DNA from: Massilia kyonggiensis | GTDB lineage: Bacteria; Pseudomonadota; Gammaproteobacteria; Burkholderiales; Burkholderiaceae_D | NCBI RefSeq assembly: GCF_024756235.1 | Contig: NZ_JANUGY010000015.1 | Location: 1 to 64,000 of the forward strand | DNA: 64,000 nucleotides | Direction: 5' to 3' | Part shown: positions 49,828 to 59,130 of the stretch, in pieces | Layout: each line of letters starts with the position of its first letter | Position numbering within the stretch: the stretch's first letter is position 1 | Position numbers and translations under genes: made by a program | Notes under the pieces: model-generated | What the model saw: the letters and a program-made list of their open reading frames with translations, nothing else | Database searches by the model: none | Told to the model about the DNA's origin: nothing

Positions 49828-51339
49828 ATGGAAACCAACCGCATCACCGCAGTACCGGCCGGTCAGGCCGGCGAGGTGACGACGTTCTACTCCTACGACA
49901 GCGCACCCGTGCGCAGCCTTGCGCTGGCCCATGCCGGCTGGCTGCTCGCGGGGCGCGCGCATGCGAAGACACCGGTGCTGATGATCGACTGGGACCTGGA
50001 AGCCCCCGGCCTGCATCATTATTTTTCCCGCGCGGACGACGGGCCGCACGCCGGCGGCCTGCTCGAATTATTCGAGAGTTGTCGTGAGCAATTGCAAGGC
50101 AACACGTCGAACGACGATGCCGAGACACTGTCCGCGCGCGTGCTCGACACGCTGGACTGGGACGACTACATCGTCCGCGTCGACGACAGCCGCCCGCTGT
50201 ACCTGATGCGCGCCGGCCGCTTCGACGACAGCTACGGCGAGCGCGTCGACCGGCTCGACTGGGACGCGCTGTTCTGCGCCTGCCCGGCGCTGTTCCGCAC
50301 GTTCGCGGCGCGGGTGGCGCGGCGCTTCGCCCACGTGCTGATCGATTGCCGCAGCGGGCGCTCGGCGGCGGCCAGCGTCTGCACGGCGCTGTTGCCGGAC
50401 AAGATCGTGGGCGTGTTTACGCCCGACGCGCGCAGCCTGGACGGGCTGCAGGGCGTCGTCGCGCGCGCGCTCGACTACCGCTGCAGCCACGAGGACGAAC
50501 AGCGCCCGCTGCTCGTCTATCCGTTGCCCTGTCCCGTCGACGGGACGGGCGAAGGGCGGCTGCGCTGGCGCTTCGGCGACGCGCCGCGGAGCCAGTCCGG
50601 CTACCAGTCCCGGCTGGAACAGATGCTGGCCGAGTGCTACGGCCTGTCCAGCGTCGTGCTCGACAGCTACCTCGACGAAGTGCAGCTGCCCCAGGCGGCC
50701 GTGAGCGGCATGGCGCCCGCCGGCGGCCGCGCCCAGGCGGGCGAGCACGACCGGCTCGGGCCGCAGCGCGCCGTCGAAGCGCTGCTCGAATGGCTCGAGC
50801 CCGGCCATTTTCCGTGGCGCCCGCTGCCCGAGGTGCGGCTCGTCCAGGCCGTGGAGTCCTTGCGCGAACGGGCCGCCGATCCGCAGGCCCCGAGCCTCGT
50901 GCGCGAACTGGCCCGGCTGGCACAATTGTATTTAGGGCAACAAAGCGAACTGGAGGCCGCGCGCCGCATCGAGCAGCACGTGGTGGCGCTGGAGCAGGGC
51001 CTGCACGCGATGGAAGAGGGCAAGCGCGGCCACGGCGCGCTGCGCCGCCCCGGCGAACCGTCGCCGGATGCGCTGGACGACAAGCTGTCGCGCCTGCAGG
51101 AATTGATCGACAGCCGCAGCCCTCGCGAGGCGCGGGCGCTGGCGGACAGCCTGCGCTCGACGATCCTGCGGCCGAGTGTGGCGCATCCGCTACGACGGCG
51201 CGGTGCCGCGATGATCAAGCAGGTGTACCTGCAGGAAGGCGACAAGGATGCGCTGCTGGCCTTCACGCTGGACGAGGTCTCGTCCCTCGAAGGGGCGCTG
51301 ATCCAGGCGGCGGAAGGGCGTCCGCTGGTGACGGGCTGA
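49828..51339 (+). CDS. ParA/MinD-like protein with degenerate Walker A (KGGVGR-variant type)
   Basis: This is a 503-residue protein. Its N-terminal 250 residues follow the deviant-Walker ATPase fold whose usual motif is FYSYKGGVGRS. Here the sequence reads FYSYDSAPVRSLALAHAGWLLA, so the Lys and the Gly residues are lost, although LMIDWDLEAPGLHHYF and HVLIDCRSGRSAAA remain. ATP binding is therefore doubtful. The C-terminal half is helical (AAEQ/leucine-rich, ARRIEQHVVALEQGLHAMEEG) with no known domain. It is translationally coupled to the TIR gene. The start at 49828 has AGGAG five bases upstream. Its function is unknown; a TIR-associated signalling or defence pair is the guess. Confidence 0.8.
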   Translation: METNRITAVPAGQAGEVTTFYSYDSAPVRSLALAHAGWLLAGRAHAKTPVLMIDWDLEAPGLHHYFSRADDGPHAGGLLELFESCREQLQGNTSNDDAETLSARVLDTLDWDDYIVRVDDSRPLYLMRAGRFDDSYGERVDRLDWDALFCACPALFRTFAARVARRFAHVLIDCRSGRSAAASVCTALLPDKIVGVFTPDARSLDGLQGVVARALDYRCSHEDEQRPLLVYPLPCPVDGTGEGRLRWRFGDAPRSQSGYQSRLEQMLAECYGLSSVVLDSYLDEVQLPQAAVSGMAPAGGRAQAGEHDRLGPQRAVEALLEWLEPGHFPWRPLPEVRLVQAVESLRERAADPQAPSLVRELARLAQLYLGQQSELEAARRIEQHVVALEQGLHAMEEGKRGHGALRRPGEPSPDALDDKLSRLQELIDSRSPREARALADSLRSTILRPSVAHPLRRRGAAMIKQVYLQEGDKDALLAFTLDEVSSLEGALIQAAEGRPLVTG

Positions 51340-51433
51340 CGCCGCGCCGGGCGCGCGTGGAGGGGCCTCCGGGGGGCAATAAATGTGACGTCCGATTGGT
51401 CGATCTCGCCGTTGCTTCAGGTAAAATCGCAGG

Positions 51434-52171
51434 ATGCGTATCCTTATCAGTAACGACGACGGCTATCTCGCCCCCGGCATCAACGCCCTGGCCGATGCGC
51501 TTGCGACAGTCGCCGACATCGTGGTGGTCGCGCCCGACAGCAATCGCTCGGGCGCGTCGAACTCGTTGTCGCTGGACCGTCCGCTGTCGGTGTCGAAGGC
51601 TGCCAATGGGTTTTATTTTGTCAACGGCACCCCCACCGACTGCGTGCACATCGCGTTGACGGGGATGCTCGACGCACGCCCGGACCTGGTCGTTTCCGGC
51701 ATCAACAATGGCCAGAACATGGGCGACGACACGCTGTATTCCGGTACGGTGGCGGCGGCGACGGAAGCCTATCTGTTCGGTATTCCGGCGATCGCCTTTT
51801 CCCAGGTCCATGGCGGCTGGGCGGAGGTGGAATCGGCCGCACGGGTGGCGCGCGACATCGTGCTGCGCCGCTTCGAGATGCTGGACGCGCCGTTTTTGCT
51901 GAACGTAAATATTCCGAACCTGCCGTACGAGCAGATGGGACCGCTCGTGCCGACCCGCCTGGGCCGGCGCCACCAAGCCGAGCCCGTCATCCGCGGCCAG
52001 GATCCGCGCGGGCGCGAGATTTTCTGGATCGGGGCGCCGGGTGCCTGCCGCGACGCGGGCGAGGGCACGGATTTCCATGCGACGAGCCAGGGCTGCGTGT
52101 CTGTGACCCCGCTGCAGGTCGACCTCACGCATCGCGACCAGCTGGACCTGCTGCGGCGGGGGCTGGGATGA
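51434..52171 (+). CDS. surE: 5'/3'-nucleotidase SurE
   Basis: This 245-residue metal-dependent nucleotidase removes phosphate from nucleoside monophosphates and short polyphosphates. The active-site pair is NDDGYLAPGI (residues 7-16) with metal ligands Asp8 and Asp9; the Ser and Asn of NRSGASNSL (about 38-46) and ISGINNGQNMGDDTLYSGTVAAA complete it. The order surE-pcm-nlpD-rpoS is conserved in gamma- and betaproteobacteria, and this stretch follows it exactly. The stop overlaps the pcm start by four bases. Confidence 0.97.
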   Translation: MRILISNDDGYLAPGINALADALATVADIVVVAPDSNRSGASNSLSLDRPLSVSKAANGFYFVNGTPTDCVHIALTGMLDARPDLVVSGINNGQNMGDDTLYSGTVAAATEAYLFGIPAIAFSQVHGGWAEVESAARVARDIVLRRFEMLDAPFLLNVNIPNLPYEQMGPLVPTRLGRRHQAEPVIRGQDPRGREIFWIGAPGACRDAGEGTDFHATSQGCVSVTPLQVDLTHRDQLDLLRRGLG

Positions 52172-53022
52172 GCGAAAAGCGCAGCCAGTTTCCTCTGCCG
52201 CTCTCGTCCGTGACGGGCGGCAGCACTCGAAAGCCCGCTGCGCCGGCGCCGGTTGCCACGCCGCAGACGGCGACCCAGAACGCGCGCCAGAACAGCCAGG
52301 TGCAGCCGCGCGGGGGCGCGGCGGCGAGCGTGCCGGGCACGACCAGGCCGGCCCAGCCGCAGCAGACCGTCGTGCGGTCCGACCTGGCGGCCACGGAAGC
52401 GCCGCGCCGGGCAATGGCCGCCCGGGCCGCGCGCCAGGGCGTCAAGGATCCGCAAGTGCTGGCCGCGCTGGAAATCGTGCCGCGCCATATGTTCGTCGAG
52501 CCGGGCATGCTGGCCCAGGCCTATGTTGACATCTCGCTGCCGATCGGCCACAACCAGACGATTTCGCAGCCGTACATCGTGGCGCGCATGATCGAGTTGC
52601 TCAAGGGCAGTAACCAGCCGCTGCGGCGCGTGCTCGAGATCGGCACGGGGTGCGGCTACCAGGCCGCCGTGTTGTCGTGCGTCGCGCAGGAGGTGTATTC
52701 CATCGAGCGCATCAAGCCGTTACATGAGCTGGCGAAGGCCAATTTGCGCCCGTTGCGTATCGCCAATCTGCGTTTGCAGTACGGAGATGGTATGCTAGGG
52801 CTCCCGCAGGTGGCCCCGTTCGACGGCATCATCCTGGCGGCGGCCGGTCTCGAGGTGCCGCGTGCACTGCTCGAGCAGATGGCCATAGGCGCCCACCTGG
52901 TGGCGCCCGTCGGTGCTCAGGTCCAGCACCTGCAGCGCATTACCCGTAAAGGCAAGGCGGAATGGACCAGCGAAACGCTGGAAGCCTGTCATTTTGTCCC
53001 GCTGCGGCCAGGCATCGCTTGA
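52168..53022 (+). CDS. pcm: Protein-L-isoaspartate O-methyltransferase
   Basis: This 284-residue repair enzyme methylates isoaspartyl residues in damaged proteins with SAM. Residues 1-85 are an extra low-complexity segment rich in Pro, Ala, Gln and Arg, absent from the roughly 210-residue E. coli enzyme. The catalytic domain has MFVEPGMLAQAYVDISLPIGHNQTISQPYIVARM (substrate loop and SAM site), VLEIGTGCGYQAAVLS and GDGMLGLPQVAPFDGIILAAAG. It overlaps surE by an ATGA junction and is 34 bases from nlpD. The extension is often seen in Oxalobacteraceae and does not affect the motifs. Confidence 0.95.
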   Translation: MSEKRSQFPLPLSSVTGGSTRKPAAPAPVATPQTATQNARQNSQVQPRGGAAASVPGTTRPAQPQQTVVRSDLAATEAPRRAMAARAARQGVKDPQVLAALEIVPRHMFVEPGMLAQAYVDISLPIGHNQTISQPYIVARMIELLKGSNQPLRRVLEIGTGCGYQAAVLSCVAQEVYSIERIKPLHELAKANLRPLRIANLRLQYGDGMLGLPQVAPFDGIILAAAGLEVPRALLEQMAIGAHLVAPVGAQVQHLQRITRKGKAEWTSETLEACHFVPLRPGIA

Positions 53023-53055
53023 ATGCCAGTTTGTTGTAAAAGAATTATAGAGAGA

Positions 53056-53964
53056 ATGAAACTTACGCCCCGTTTAGCCCTGTTGACCCTCAGTCTCGGC
53101 ATCCTGTCCGCCTGCAGCACCGAGACCCGCGTAGCCCCCGTGATCGACCGTCCGGCGCCGACCGCATCCAGCTTCCGTCCCCGTCCGCAACCGGCCCCGG
53201 CGCCGGCCGCCGAGGAGACGAAGCCCGACGCGCGCGGCACCTATACCGTCCGTCGCGGCGACACCCTGCTGCGCATCGCCCTTGACCACGGCCAGAATTA
53301 CCGCGACCTCGTCGCGTGGAACAACCTGGCCGATCCGGACGACATCAAGGTCGGCCAGGTGCTGAAAGTGGCGCCGGCCGAGCGGAACGGCAACGGCAAC
53401 GGCGTCGTGACGTCGCCGATCGCGATGCCGGGTGCCGAGAAGGCGCCGGCCGTGCCGAAGAAGACGGAACCGAACGGCGCCAAGAAGCCGTACAGCGAAT
53501 CGAACCTGGCGAGCGCGAAGGAAGACAATCCGAAGGCGGAGAAAGTGATCGCGGCGGGCGTGACCCCGGGCACCACCGTGACCGCCAACGATGACGAGAA
53601 ACTGAGCTGGATGTGGCCGTCCGACGGCAAGATCGTCGCCACGTTCGACGAAGGCAAGAACAAGGGCATCGACATCGCCGGCAAGATGGGCCAGCAGGTG
53701 ATGGCCGCGGGTTCCGGTAAGGTGATGTATGCCGGCAGCGGCATCCGCGGATATGGTAATCTCGTGATTGTTAAGCACAGCAACAGCCTGTTGTCGGCAT
53801 ATGCGCACAACCGCACCATCCTGGTGAAGGAAGGTCAGAACGTGACCAAGGGCCAGGCGATCGCGGAGATGGGCGATTCCGATGCCGACACGGTCAAACT
53901 GCATTTCGAGATACGCCAGCAGGGCAAGCCGGTCGACCCGGCCAAGTTCCTGCCCAGTCGCTAG
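53056..53964 (+). CDS. nlpD: NlpD-like LysM/LytM lipoprotein, murein hydrolase activator
   Basis: This 302-residue outer-membrane lipoprotein in E. coli activates AmiC for cell separation. The lipobox is ILSAC (about residue 20). A Pro-rich linker leads to a LysM domain (TYTVRRGDTLLRIALDHGQNYRDLVAWNNLADPDDIKVGQVLKV), then a Lys-rich linker and a C-terminal M23/LytM fold ending HFEIRQQGKPVDPAKFLP. The first zinc motif reads NKGIDIAG instead of HxGxD, so peptidase activity is lost, as expected of an activator. The ATG at 53056 has an AGAGAGA site and starts the signal peptide directly. It lies 9 bases before rpoS. Confidence 0.93.
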   Translation: MKLTPRLALLTLSLGILSACSTETRVAPVIDRPAPTASSFRPRPQPAPAPAAEETKPDARGTYTVRRGDTLLRIALDHGQNYRDLVAWNNLADPDDIKVGQVLKVAPAERNGNGNGVVTSPIAMPGAEKAPAVPKKTEPNGAKKPYSESNLASAKEDNPKAEKVIAAGVTPGTTVTANDDEKLSWMWPSDGKIVATFDEGKNKGIDIAGKMGQQVMAAGSGKVMYAGSGIRGYGNLVIVKHSNSLLSAYAHNRTILVKEGQNVTKGQAIAEMGDSDADTVKLHFEIRQQGKPVDPAKFLPSR

Positions 53965-53973
53965 AGAGAGCCG

Positions 53974-54984
53974 ATGACCTTGCCCCCCGACCCGTTGGAC
54001 AACGACACGCCGGAAGAGAATCCGGATGAACCGCTGGACGACGGCGGGTTCGGGGCGGACGGCGCCGACCGTGCCGACATGCTGCCGGAAGCGGCGAGCG
54101 CGGCCGTCGACACCGTCGACGAGCTGAAAAGCGTGCTGCAGGCCGAGCTCTCGACCGACACCACCCAGCACTACCTGAACCGCATCGGCGCCAAGCCGCT
54201 GCTCAGCGCCGAGCAGGAAGTGCACTACGCGACGCTCGCCAAGGCCGGCGACTTCAATGCCCGCCAAAAGATGATCGAGCATAACCTGCGGCTCGTCGTC
54301 TCCATCGCCAAGCACTACATCAACCGCGGCGTCGTGCTGCTCGACCTCATCGAGGAAGGCAACATCGGCCTGATGCGCGCGATCGACAAGTTCGAGCCGG
54401 AGCGCGGCTTCCGCTTTTCCACCTACGCCACCTGGTGGATCCGCCAGAGCATCGAGCGCGCGATCATGAACCAGGCCCGTACCGTGCGCCTGCCCGTGCA
54501 CATGGTGCGCGAACTGAACCAGGTGCTGCGCGCGAAATACCACCTGGAGGCCCAGCACCACGACGGCAAGGAAGCGAGCGCGGAAGACATCGCCAGCCTC
54601 GTCGGCCGGCCCGTGGAGGAAGTGCAGGACATCCTCGCACTGTCCGAGCACGCGACGTCGCTCGACGCCCCGCTCGACAACGATCCGCAGAGCAGCCTGA
54701 TGGACATGCTGCCGGACGAGGGCGACGTCAGCCCGGACGCCCACGCCGAACAGCACGAGATGACCGTGCTCGTGCGCGACTGGCTGCAGAAGCTGCCGGA
54801 CAAGCAGCGTGTCGTCGTGATGCGCCGCTTCGGCCTCGACAACGACGACCCGGCCACGCTCGAAACGCTGGCCGAGGAGATGGGCGTGACGCGCGAACGC
54901 GTGCGCCAGATCCAGCAGGAAGCCCTCGTCAAACTGAAACGGGCGATGGCCGCCCGTGGCGTCGTCCGCGATTCGCTGCTATGA
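53974..54984 (+). CDS. rpoS: RNA polymerase sigma factor RpoS
   Basis: This is the general stress and stationary-phase sigma factor, 336 residues. An acidic N-terminal extension (residues 1-45) precedes region 1.2 (DTTQHYLNRIGAKPLLSAEQEVHYA). Region 2 reads RLVVSIAKHYINRGVVLLDLIEEGNIGLMRAIDKFEPERGFRFSTYATWWIRQSIERAI, with regions 3 and 4 ending VTRERVRQIQQEALVKLKRAM. This is the RpoS signature. It sits nine bases after nlpD; in relatives the main rpoS promoter lies inside nlpD, and that may hold here. Confidence 0.97.
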   Translation: MTLPPDPLDNDTPEENPDEPLDDGGFGADGADRADMLPEAASAAVDTVDELKSVLQAELSTDTTQHYLNRIGAKPLLSAEQEVHYATLAKAGDFNARQKMIEHNLRLVVSIAKHYINRGVVLLDLIEEGNIGLMRAIDKFEPERGFRFSTYATWWIRQSIERAIMNQARTVRLPVHMVRELNQVLRAKYHLEAQHHDGKEASAEDIASLVGRPVEEVQDILALSEHATSLDAPLDNDPQSSLMDMLPDEGDVSPDAHAEQHEMTVLVRDWLQKLPDKQRVVVMRRFGLDNDDPATLETLAEEMGVTRERVRQIQQEALVKLKRAMAARGVVRDSLL

Positions 54985-55062
54985 TGCCCGGCTGGCCGAA
55001 ATAGGTCTCGAACCGTTTGGCCTGATGCCGTTTGGTCTTCCCGTTTTGCTTCTTCTATCCCC

Positions 55063-56448
55063 ATGCAAGAAACCTTCATCAACATCAAATCCCTCGACAT
55101 GGACGCGCGCGGCGTCGGCCACCTGGAGAACGAGGATGGCACGCAAGGTAAAGTGATCTTCGTCGAAGGCGCGCTGCCGGGCGAGCGCGTCAGCTTCGAG
55201 ACCCTGCGCAAGAAGAAGAACTGGGAATCGGGCCGCATGGTCACGCTGCAGAAGGCGTCGTCGATGCGCGTCGAACCGAAATGCCCGCATTTCTGGCACT
55301 GCGGCGGCTGCTCGATGCAGCACCTGGAACCGTCGGCCCAGGTCGCGATGAAGCAGCGCGTCCTGGAAGACAACCTGTGGCACATCGGGAAGACGAAGGC
55401 CGAGAACATCATGCGCCCGATGTACGGCCCCACGTGGGATTACCGCTACCGCGCGCGCCTGTCGGTCCGCTGGGTGGCCAAGAAGGGCACGGTGCTGGTC
55501 GGCTTCCACGAGCGCCATTCCTCGTACGTCGCCGACATGACGAGCTGCGAGATCCTGCCGGACCACCTGTCCGCCATGCTCGTGCCGCTGCGCGAGCTGG
55601 TGGGCGCGCTGTCGATCTACCAGCAGATGCCGCAGATCGAGATCGCCGTCGGCGAAGAAACCACCGTGCTCGTGCTGCGCATCATGGCGCCGCTCACGCC
55701 GGCCGACGAAACGCTGGTGAAAGCGTTCGCCGACCAATGGAACATCCAGTGGTGGCTGCAGCCGAAGGGCCCGGACACCGCCGCACCGTACTACCCGCTG
55801 GGTAAGGAGCTGTATTACACGCTGCCGGAATTCGGCATCAAGATGCCGTTCAAACCGACCGACTTCACCCAGGTCAACCACCAGATCAACCGCCTGCTCG
55901 TGCATAAGGCGCTGAACCTGCTGGAGGTGCAGCCGACGGACCGCGTGGCCGACCTGTTCTGCGGCCTCGGCAATTTCACCCTGCCGCTGGCCACGCAGGC
56001 GCGCGAAGTCGTCGGCATCGAAGGCAGCACGGCGCTGACGACGCGCGCGCTGGAAAACGCCAAGGCGAACGGCCTCGCGGACAAGACGACGTTCTACACG
56101 CGCAACCTGTTCGAGGTGACGAAGGACGACCTGATCGCGCTGGGTAAATTCGACCGCATGCTGGTCGATCCGCCGCGCGACGGCGCCGTGGCGCTGGCGA
56201 TCGCGCTGGCCGAACTGCGCCTGACGAATCCGGACCTGCTGCCGCAGCGGATCGTGTACGTGTCGTGCAGCCCGTCGACGCTCGCGCGCGACGCCGGCAT
56301 CCTCACGCACCGCGCCGGTTACGTGCTCAAGAAGGCGGGCGTGGCGAACATGTTCCCGCACACGTCGCACGTGGAATCGATCGGGGTGTTCGAGCGCCTG
56401 GCCGACTTCCAGCCGCGCGAATTCGCGGCGCCCGACGTCGCCGAATAA
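55063..56448 (+). CDS. rlmD: 23S rRNA (uracil-5-)-methyltransferase RlmD
   Basis: This 461-residue enzyme methylates U1939 of 23S rRNA using SAM. It has an N-terminal TRAM-like domain (SLDMDARGVGHLENEDGTQGKVIFVEGALPGERV) and a [4Fe-4S] site with Cys74, Cys80, Cys83 and Cys162. The catalytic domain has DFTQVNHQINRLLV, DLFCGLGNFTLPLA (SAM), VDPPRDGA and the closing YVSCSPSTLARD, whose Cys is the nucleophile. It follows rpoS by 78 bases in the usual order. The sequence runs to a palindromic repeat immediately after the stop. Confidence 0.96.
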   Translation: MQETFINIKSLDMDARGVGHLENEDGTQGKVIFVEGALPGERVSFETLRKKKNWESGRMVTLQKASSMRVEPKCPHFWHCGGCSMQHLEPSAQVAMKQRVLEDNLWHIGKTKAENIMRPMYGPTWDYRYRARLSVRWVAKKGTVLVGFHERHSSYVADMTSCEILPDHLSAMLVPLRELVGALSIYQQMPQIEIAVGEETTVLVLRIMAPLTPADETLVKAFADQWNIQWWLQPKGPDTAAPYYPLGKELYYTLPEFGIKMPFKPTDFTQVNHQINRLLVHKALNLLEVQPTDRVADLFCGLGNFTLPLATQAREVVGIEGSTALTTRALENAKANGLADKTTFYTRNLFEVTKDDLIALGKFDRMLVDPPRDGAVALAIALAELRLTNPDLLPQRIVYVSCSPSTLARDAGILTHRAGYVLKKAGVANMFPHTSHVESIGVFERLADFQPREFAAPDVAE

Positions 56449-56451
56449 GGG

Positions 56452-56480
56452 GTAGGGTGGACGGGTTTCCCGTCCACGCG
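56452..56480. repeat. GTAGGGTGGAC palindromic repeat between rlmD and the kinase gene
   Basis: GTAGGGTGGACGGG-TTT-CCCGTCCACGCG has a 9-bp hairpin GTGGACGGG / CCCGTCCAC with a three-base loop. It lies three bases after the rlmD stop and one base before the stop of the converging kinase gene. It belongs to the same family as 33096 and 48965. Confidence 0.75.
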
Positions 56481-56481
56481 T

Positions 56482-59130
56482 TCAACGCGCAGTCACTCGA
56501 TCGAGCAGCGCGAATAATCCCGCGGGGTCGACCGGCTTCACGAAATAACTGTCGAAGCCGGCGTACGCGGCGCTCGCCTGGTCGGACTGCTGGCCGTAAC
56601 CCGTGATGGCGACGAGCGTCGCCTCGCTGCAGCCCGGCAGCTTGCGCAGCCGGCGCGCCAGTTCATACCCGTTCATGCCGGGCAGGCCGATGTCGAGCAG
56701 GAAGGCGTCGTAATGCGCCTGCGCGGCCCGTTCCAGCGCTTCGCCCGGGTGGTGCATCACCGTCACCTGGTGGCCGCCCGATTCCAGCAGCAGGCCCAGG
56801 GTCATGGCGGCGTCGACGTTGTCGTCCACCAGCATCAGCGAGAGCCCGCGCGCCGTGCCCGGTGCCACGGGACCGGCCTCGGCCGTGCCGCCGGCGGGTG
56901 CCGCGGCGCTGTGCAGGCGCGGCAGGCGGATCGTGAATTCGCTGCCCAGGTTGCGGCCTTCGCTGGCCGCCGTCACCATCCCGCCGTGCAGTTCCACGAG
57001 ACTCTTCACCAGCGCGAGACCGAGCCCGAGGCCGCCCTGCGAGCGGTCCGGCGTGCGCTCCGCCTGCGAGAACAGATCGAACACGGTCGGCAGCAGTTCG
57101 GCCGAGATGCCGATGCCGTTGTCCGACACGGAGACGAGCACCTGCTCGGGCGTGATGCCCATCCAGATCGACAGCCGGCCGCCCTCGTGCGTGTACTTGG
57201 CCGCGTTGTTCAGCAGGTTGGCGATCACCTGCACGAGGCGCTTCGGATCGCCTTCCACGATGGCCGGTTCCGTCGACAAATGCAGCGCCAGTTGATGGCG
57301 CCGTGCCTCGATCAGCGGGCGCACCTGTTCGATGGCGTCGCCGATCACGCGGCGCAGGTCGACTTCCTCGCGGGCCAGCACGACGAGCCCGCGCGTGACG
57401 CGCGAGACGTCCAGCAGGTCGTCGATCAGGCCCGTCATGTGCGCCACCTGGCGCGCGATGATGGCGCTCGTGCGCTCCACGCGGGCATTGTCCGGCGGCC
57501 CCAGGTTCAGCAGTTGCGCGGCGGCCGAGATCGGCGCCAGCGGGTTGCGCAGCTCGTGCGCCAGCATCGCGAGGAATTCGTCCTTGCGGCGGTCGGCGAG
57601 GCGCAGCGCGTCTTCCGCGCGCACGCGCTCGACGGCGCTCCACGCGCGCTCGGCGACGTCCTCGATCAGGCGCACGATGTCGGCGCTCCACACGCGCGGC
57701 AGGTTGTCGTTGATGAACAAACAGCTCGTCAGCGCGCCCATGCGGTTCAGCGGCACGACGACGGCGGAGCGGATCTGCAGCGCCGCGTAGTTCGGCCAGG
57801 TGTCGGGGCCGCTCGTGCGCGGGTCGCGCTGCAGGTCGCTCGACACCCACGTGCCCAGGCCCAGCGTACTGAAGTTCGCCACGCCGAACAGGGCGGCGGG
57901 GAAGGTGCCGTTCAGTTCGGCGACGATGCCGTCCGTGTAGTTCGAATGGAAGGTCACGAGCTGCTTGTCGGCGTCGTAGTCGCCGTACAGCACGCGGCTG
58001 GCCTGCAGGAAGCGGCCCAGCATGGCGCCCGTCTGGACGAAGATCTGCACCGGGTCGTTCAGGCGGCGCAGCAGGTCCGACACTTCGAGCCGGAATTCGT
58101 TCATGTCGAGCAGCGTCGTCTGGCGCGCCACGGCGTCGCGCAAGGCCTGCTCGGCGCGTACGCGGTCGAGCGCTTCCCAGCTGCGCTCGGCGATGTCGGT
58201 GGCGAGGCGCTGCGCCTCCTCGTCCCAGTCGCGCGGCTGGGTCGAATAGCCGACGAGGGCCGCCACGAGCTGGCCGCGCCGGATCTTCGGCACGATCAGG
58301 ATCGCGCGCGCGCCCGCCGCCGCGTAGCGCTCGCCGCGCGCGGGCAGGCGCGGGTCGGCCATCGCGTCGCGCACGGCGAGCGGCGACCCCGTGCGCAGCA
58401 GGGCCAGCGCCTGCGGGCCGAAATCGTCGAGGCGGGCGCGCCGGCCGATGAGCGGCGTACTCGCGTCGCGGGCCCAGTCGTGCATCACTTCGAAGCTGCC
58501 GTCCTCTTCGTCCGTTTCGACATAGCAGGCGCGCTCCAGTTCCAGGTGCTTGCCGAGCAGCGTGCACGATCCTTCGATGATGTCGGACGGATGGTGCAGG
58601 CGGCGCAGGCTGTCCACGACCTGCAGCTGCACGGCGTGGCGCCGTTCCAGCTGCACGCGCTGGGTCGTCTCGCTCGTCACGCACAGCATGCCGCGCACGG
58701 TGCCGGCATCGTCGCGTACGGGCGAATAGGCCAGCGTGAACCACGCGTTGTACGGCTTGCCGTTGCGGTCGATCGGGCTCGGCACGTCCTCGCCGTACGT
58801 GGCGTGGCCGGCGAGGGCGCGCTCGACGAGCGGCTTCAGGCCGGGCCAGCGGTCGGGCCAGACCTGGGCCAGCGGGCGGCCGAGCGAAGCGGGATGCGTG
58901 CCGTCGAGGAGGGGAATGAAGGCGGCGTTGTACAGCAGCGCCAGGTGCGGGCCCCAGGCGAGGTACATGGGGAATTCGGATTCGAGGATCAGGCTGACCG
59001 CATTGCGCAATGCGGGGCTCCAGCGGTCCGGCGGGCCGAGTGGCGACGCCGACCAGTCATGGACGTGGTAACCGGCGCGGACGGCGCCGGTGCTGCCGAG
59101 GAGATGAAAGTCGCGCGTCGCTGCTTCCAT
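56482..59130 (-). CDS. Hybrid sensor histidine kinase/response regulator with PAS and two GAF domains
   Basis: This is an 882-residue cytoplasmic hybrid kinase. In order: a PAS-like domain (about 25-145, ILESEFPMYLAWGPHLALLYN), GAF 1 (170-315), GAF 2 (350-495), HisKA with the phospho-acceptor in FLAMLAHELRNPLAPISAAAQLL, an ATPase domain (LLNNAAKYT, DNGIGIS, QGGLGLGLALVKSLVELHGG), and a C-terminal receiver with SLMLVDDNVDAAMTL, DAFLLDIGLPGMNGYEL and the Lys in FVKPVDP. No membrane helix is seen. The cognate output may be another protein fed by phosphorelay. It is transcribed alone and converges with rlmD. Confidence 0.92.
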   Translation of the reverse strand: MEAATRDFHLLGSTGAVRAGYHVHDWSASPLGPPDRWSPALRNAVSLILESEFPMYLAWGPHLALLYNAAFIPLLDGTHPASLGRPLAQVWPDRWPGLKPLVERALAGHATYGEDVPSPIDRNGKPYNAWFTLAYSPVRDDAGTVRGMLCVTSETTQRVQLERRHAVQLQVVDSLRRLHHPSDIIEGSCTLLGKHLELERACYVETDEEDGSFEVMHDWARDASTPLIGRRARLDDFGPQALALLRTGSPLAVRDAMADPRLPARGERYAAAGARAILIVPKIRRGQLVAALVGYSTQPRDWDEEAQRLATDIAERSWEALDRVRAEQALRDAVARQTTLLDMNEFRLEVSDLLRRLNDPVQIFVQTGAMLGRFLQASRVLYGDYDADKQLVTFHSNYTDGIVAELNGTFPAALFGVANFSTLGLGTWVSSDLQRDPRTSGPDTWPNYAALQIRSAVVVPLNRMGALTSCLFINDNLPRVWSADIVRLIEDVAERAWSAVERVRAEDALRLADRRKDEFLAMLAHELRNPLAPISAAAQLLNLGPPDNARVERTSAIIARQVAHMTGLIDDLLDVSRVTRGLVVLAREEVDLRRVIGDAIEQVRPLIEARRHQLALHLSTEPAIVEGDPKRLVQVIANLLNNAAKYTHEGGRLSIWMGITPEQVLVSVSDNGIGISAELLPTVFDLFSQAERTPDRSQGGLGLGLALVKSLVELHGGMVTAASEGRNLGSEFTIRLPRLHSAAAPAGGTAEAGPVAPGTARGLSLMLVDDNVDAAMTLGLLLESGGHQVTVMHHPGEALERAAQAHYDAFLLDIGLPGMNGYELARRLRKLPGCSEATLVAITGYGQQSDQASAAYAGFDSYFVKPVDPAGLFALLDRVTAR

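Noticed and set aside
53056..53964. NlpD as an active M23 peptidase
   Set aside because: The first zinc-binding motif lacks the His, so it is better read as a non-catalytic activator.
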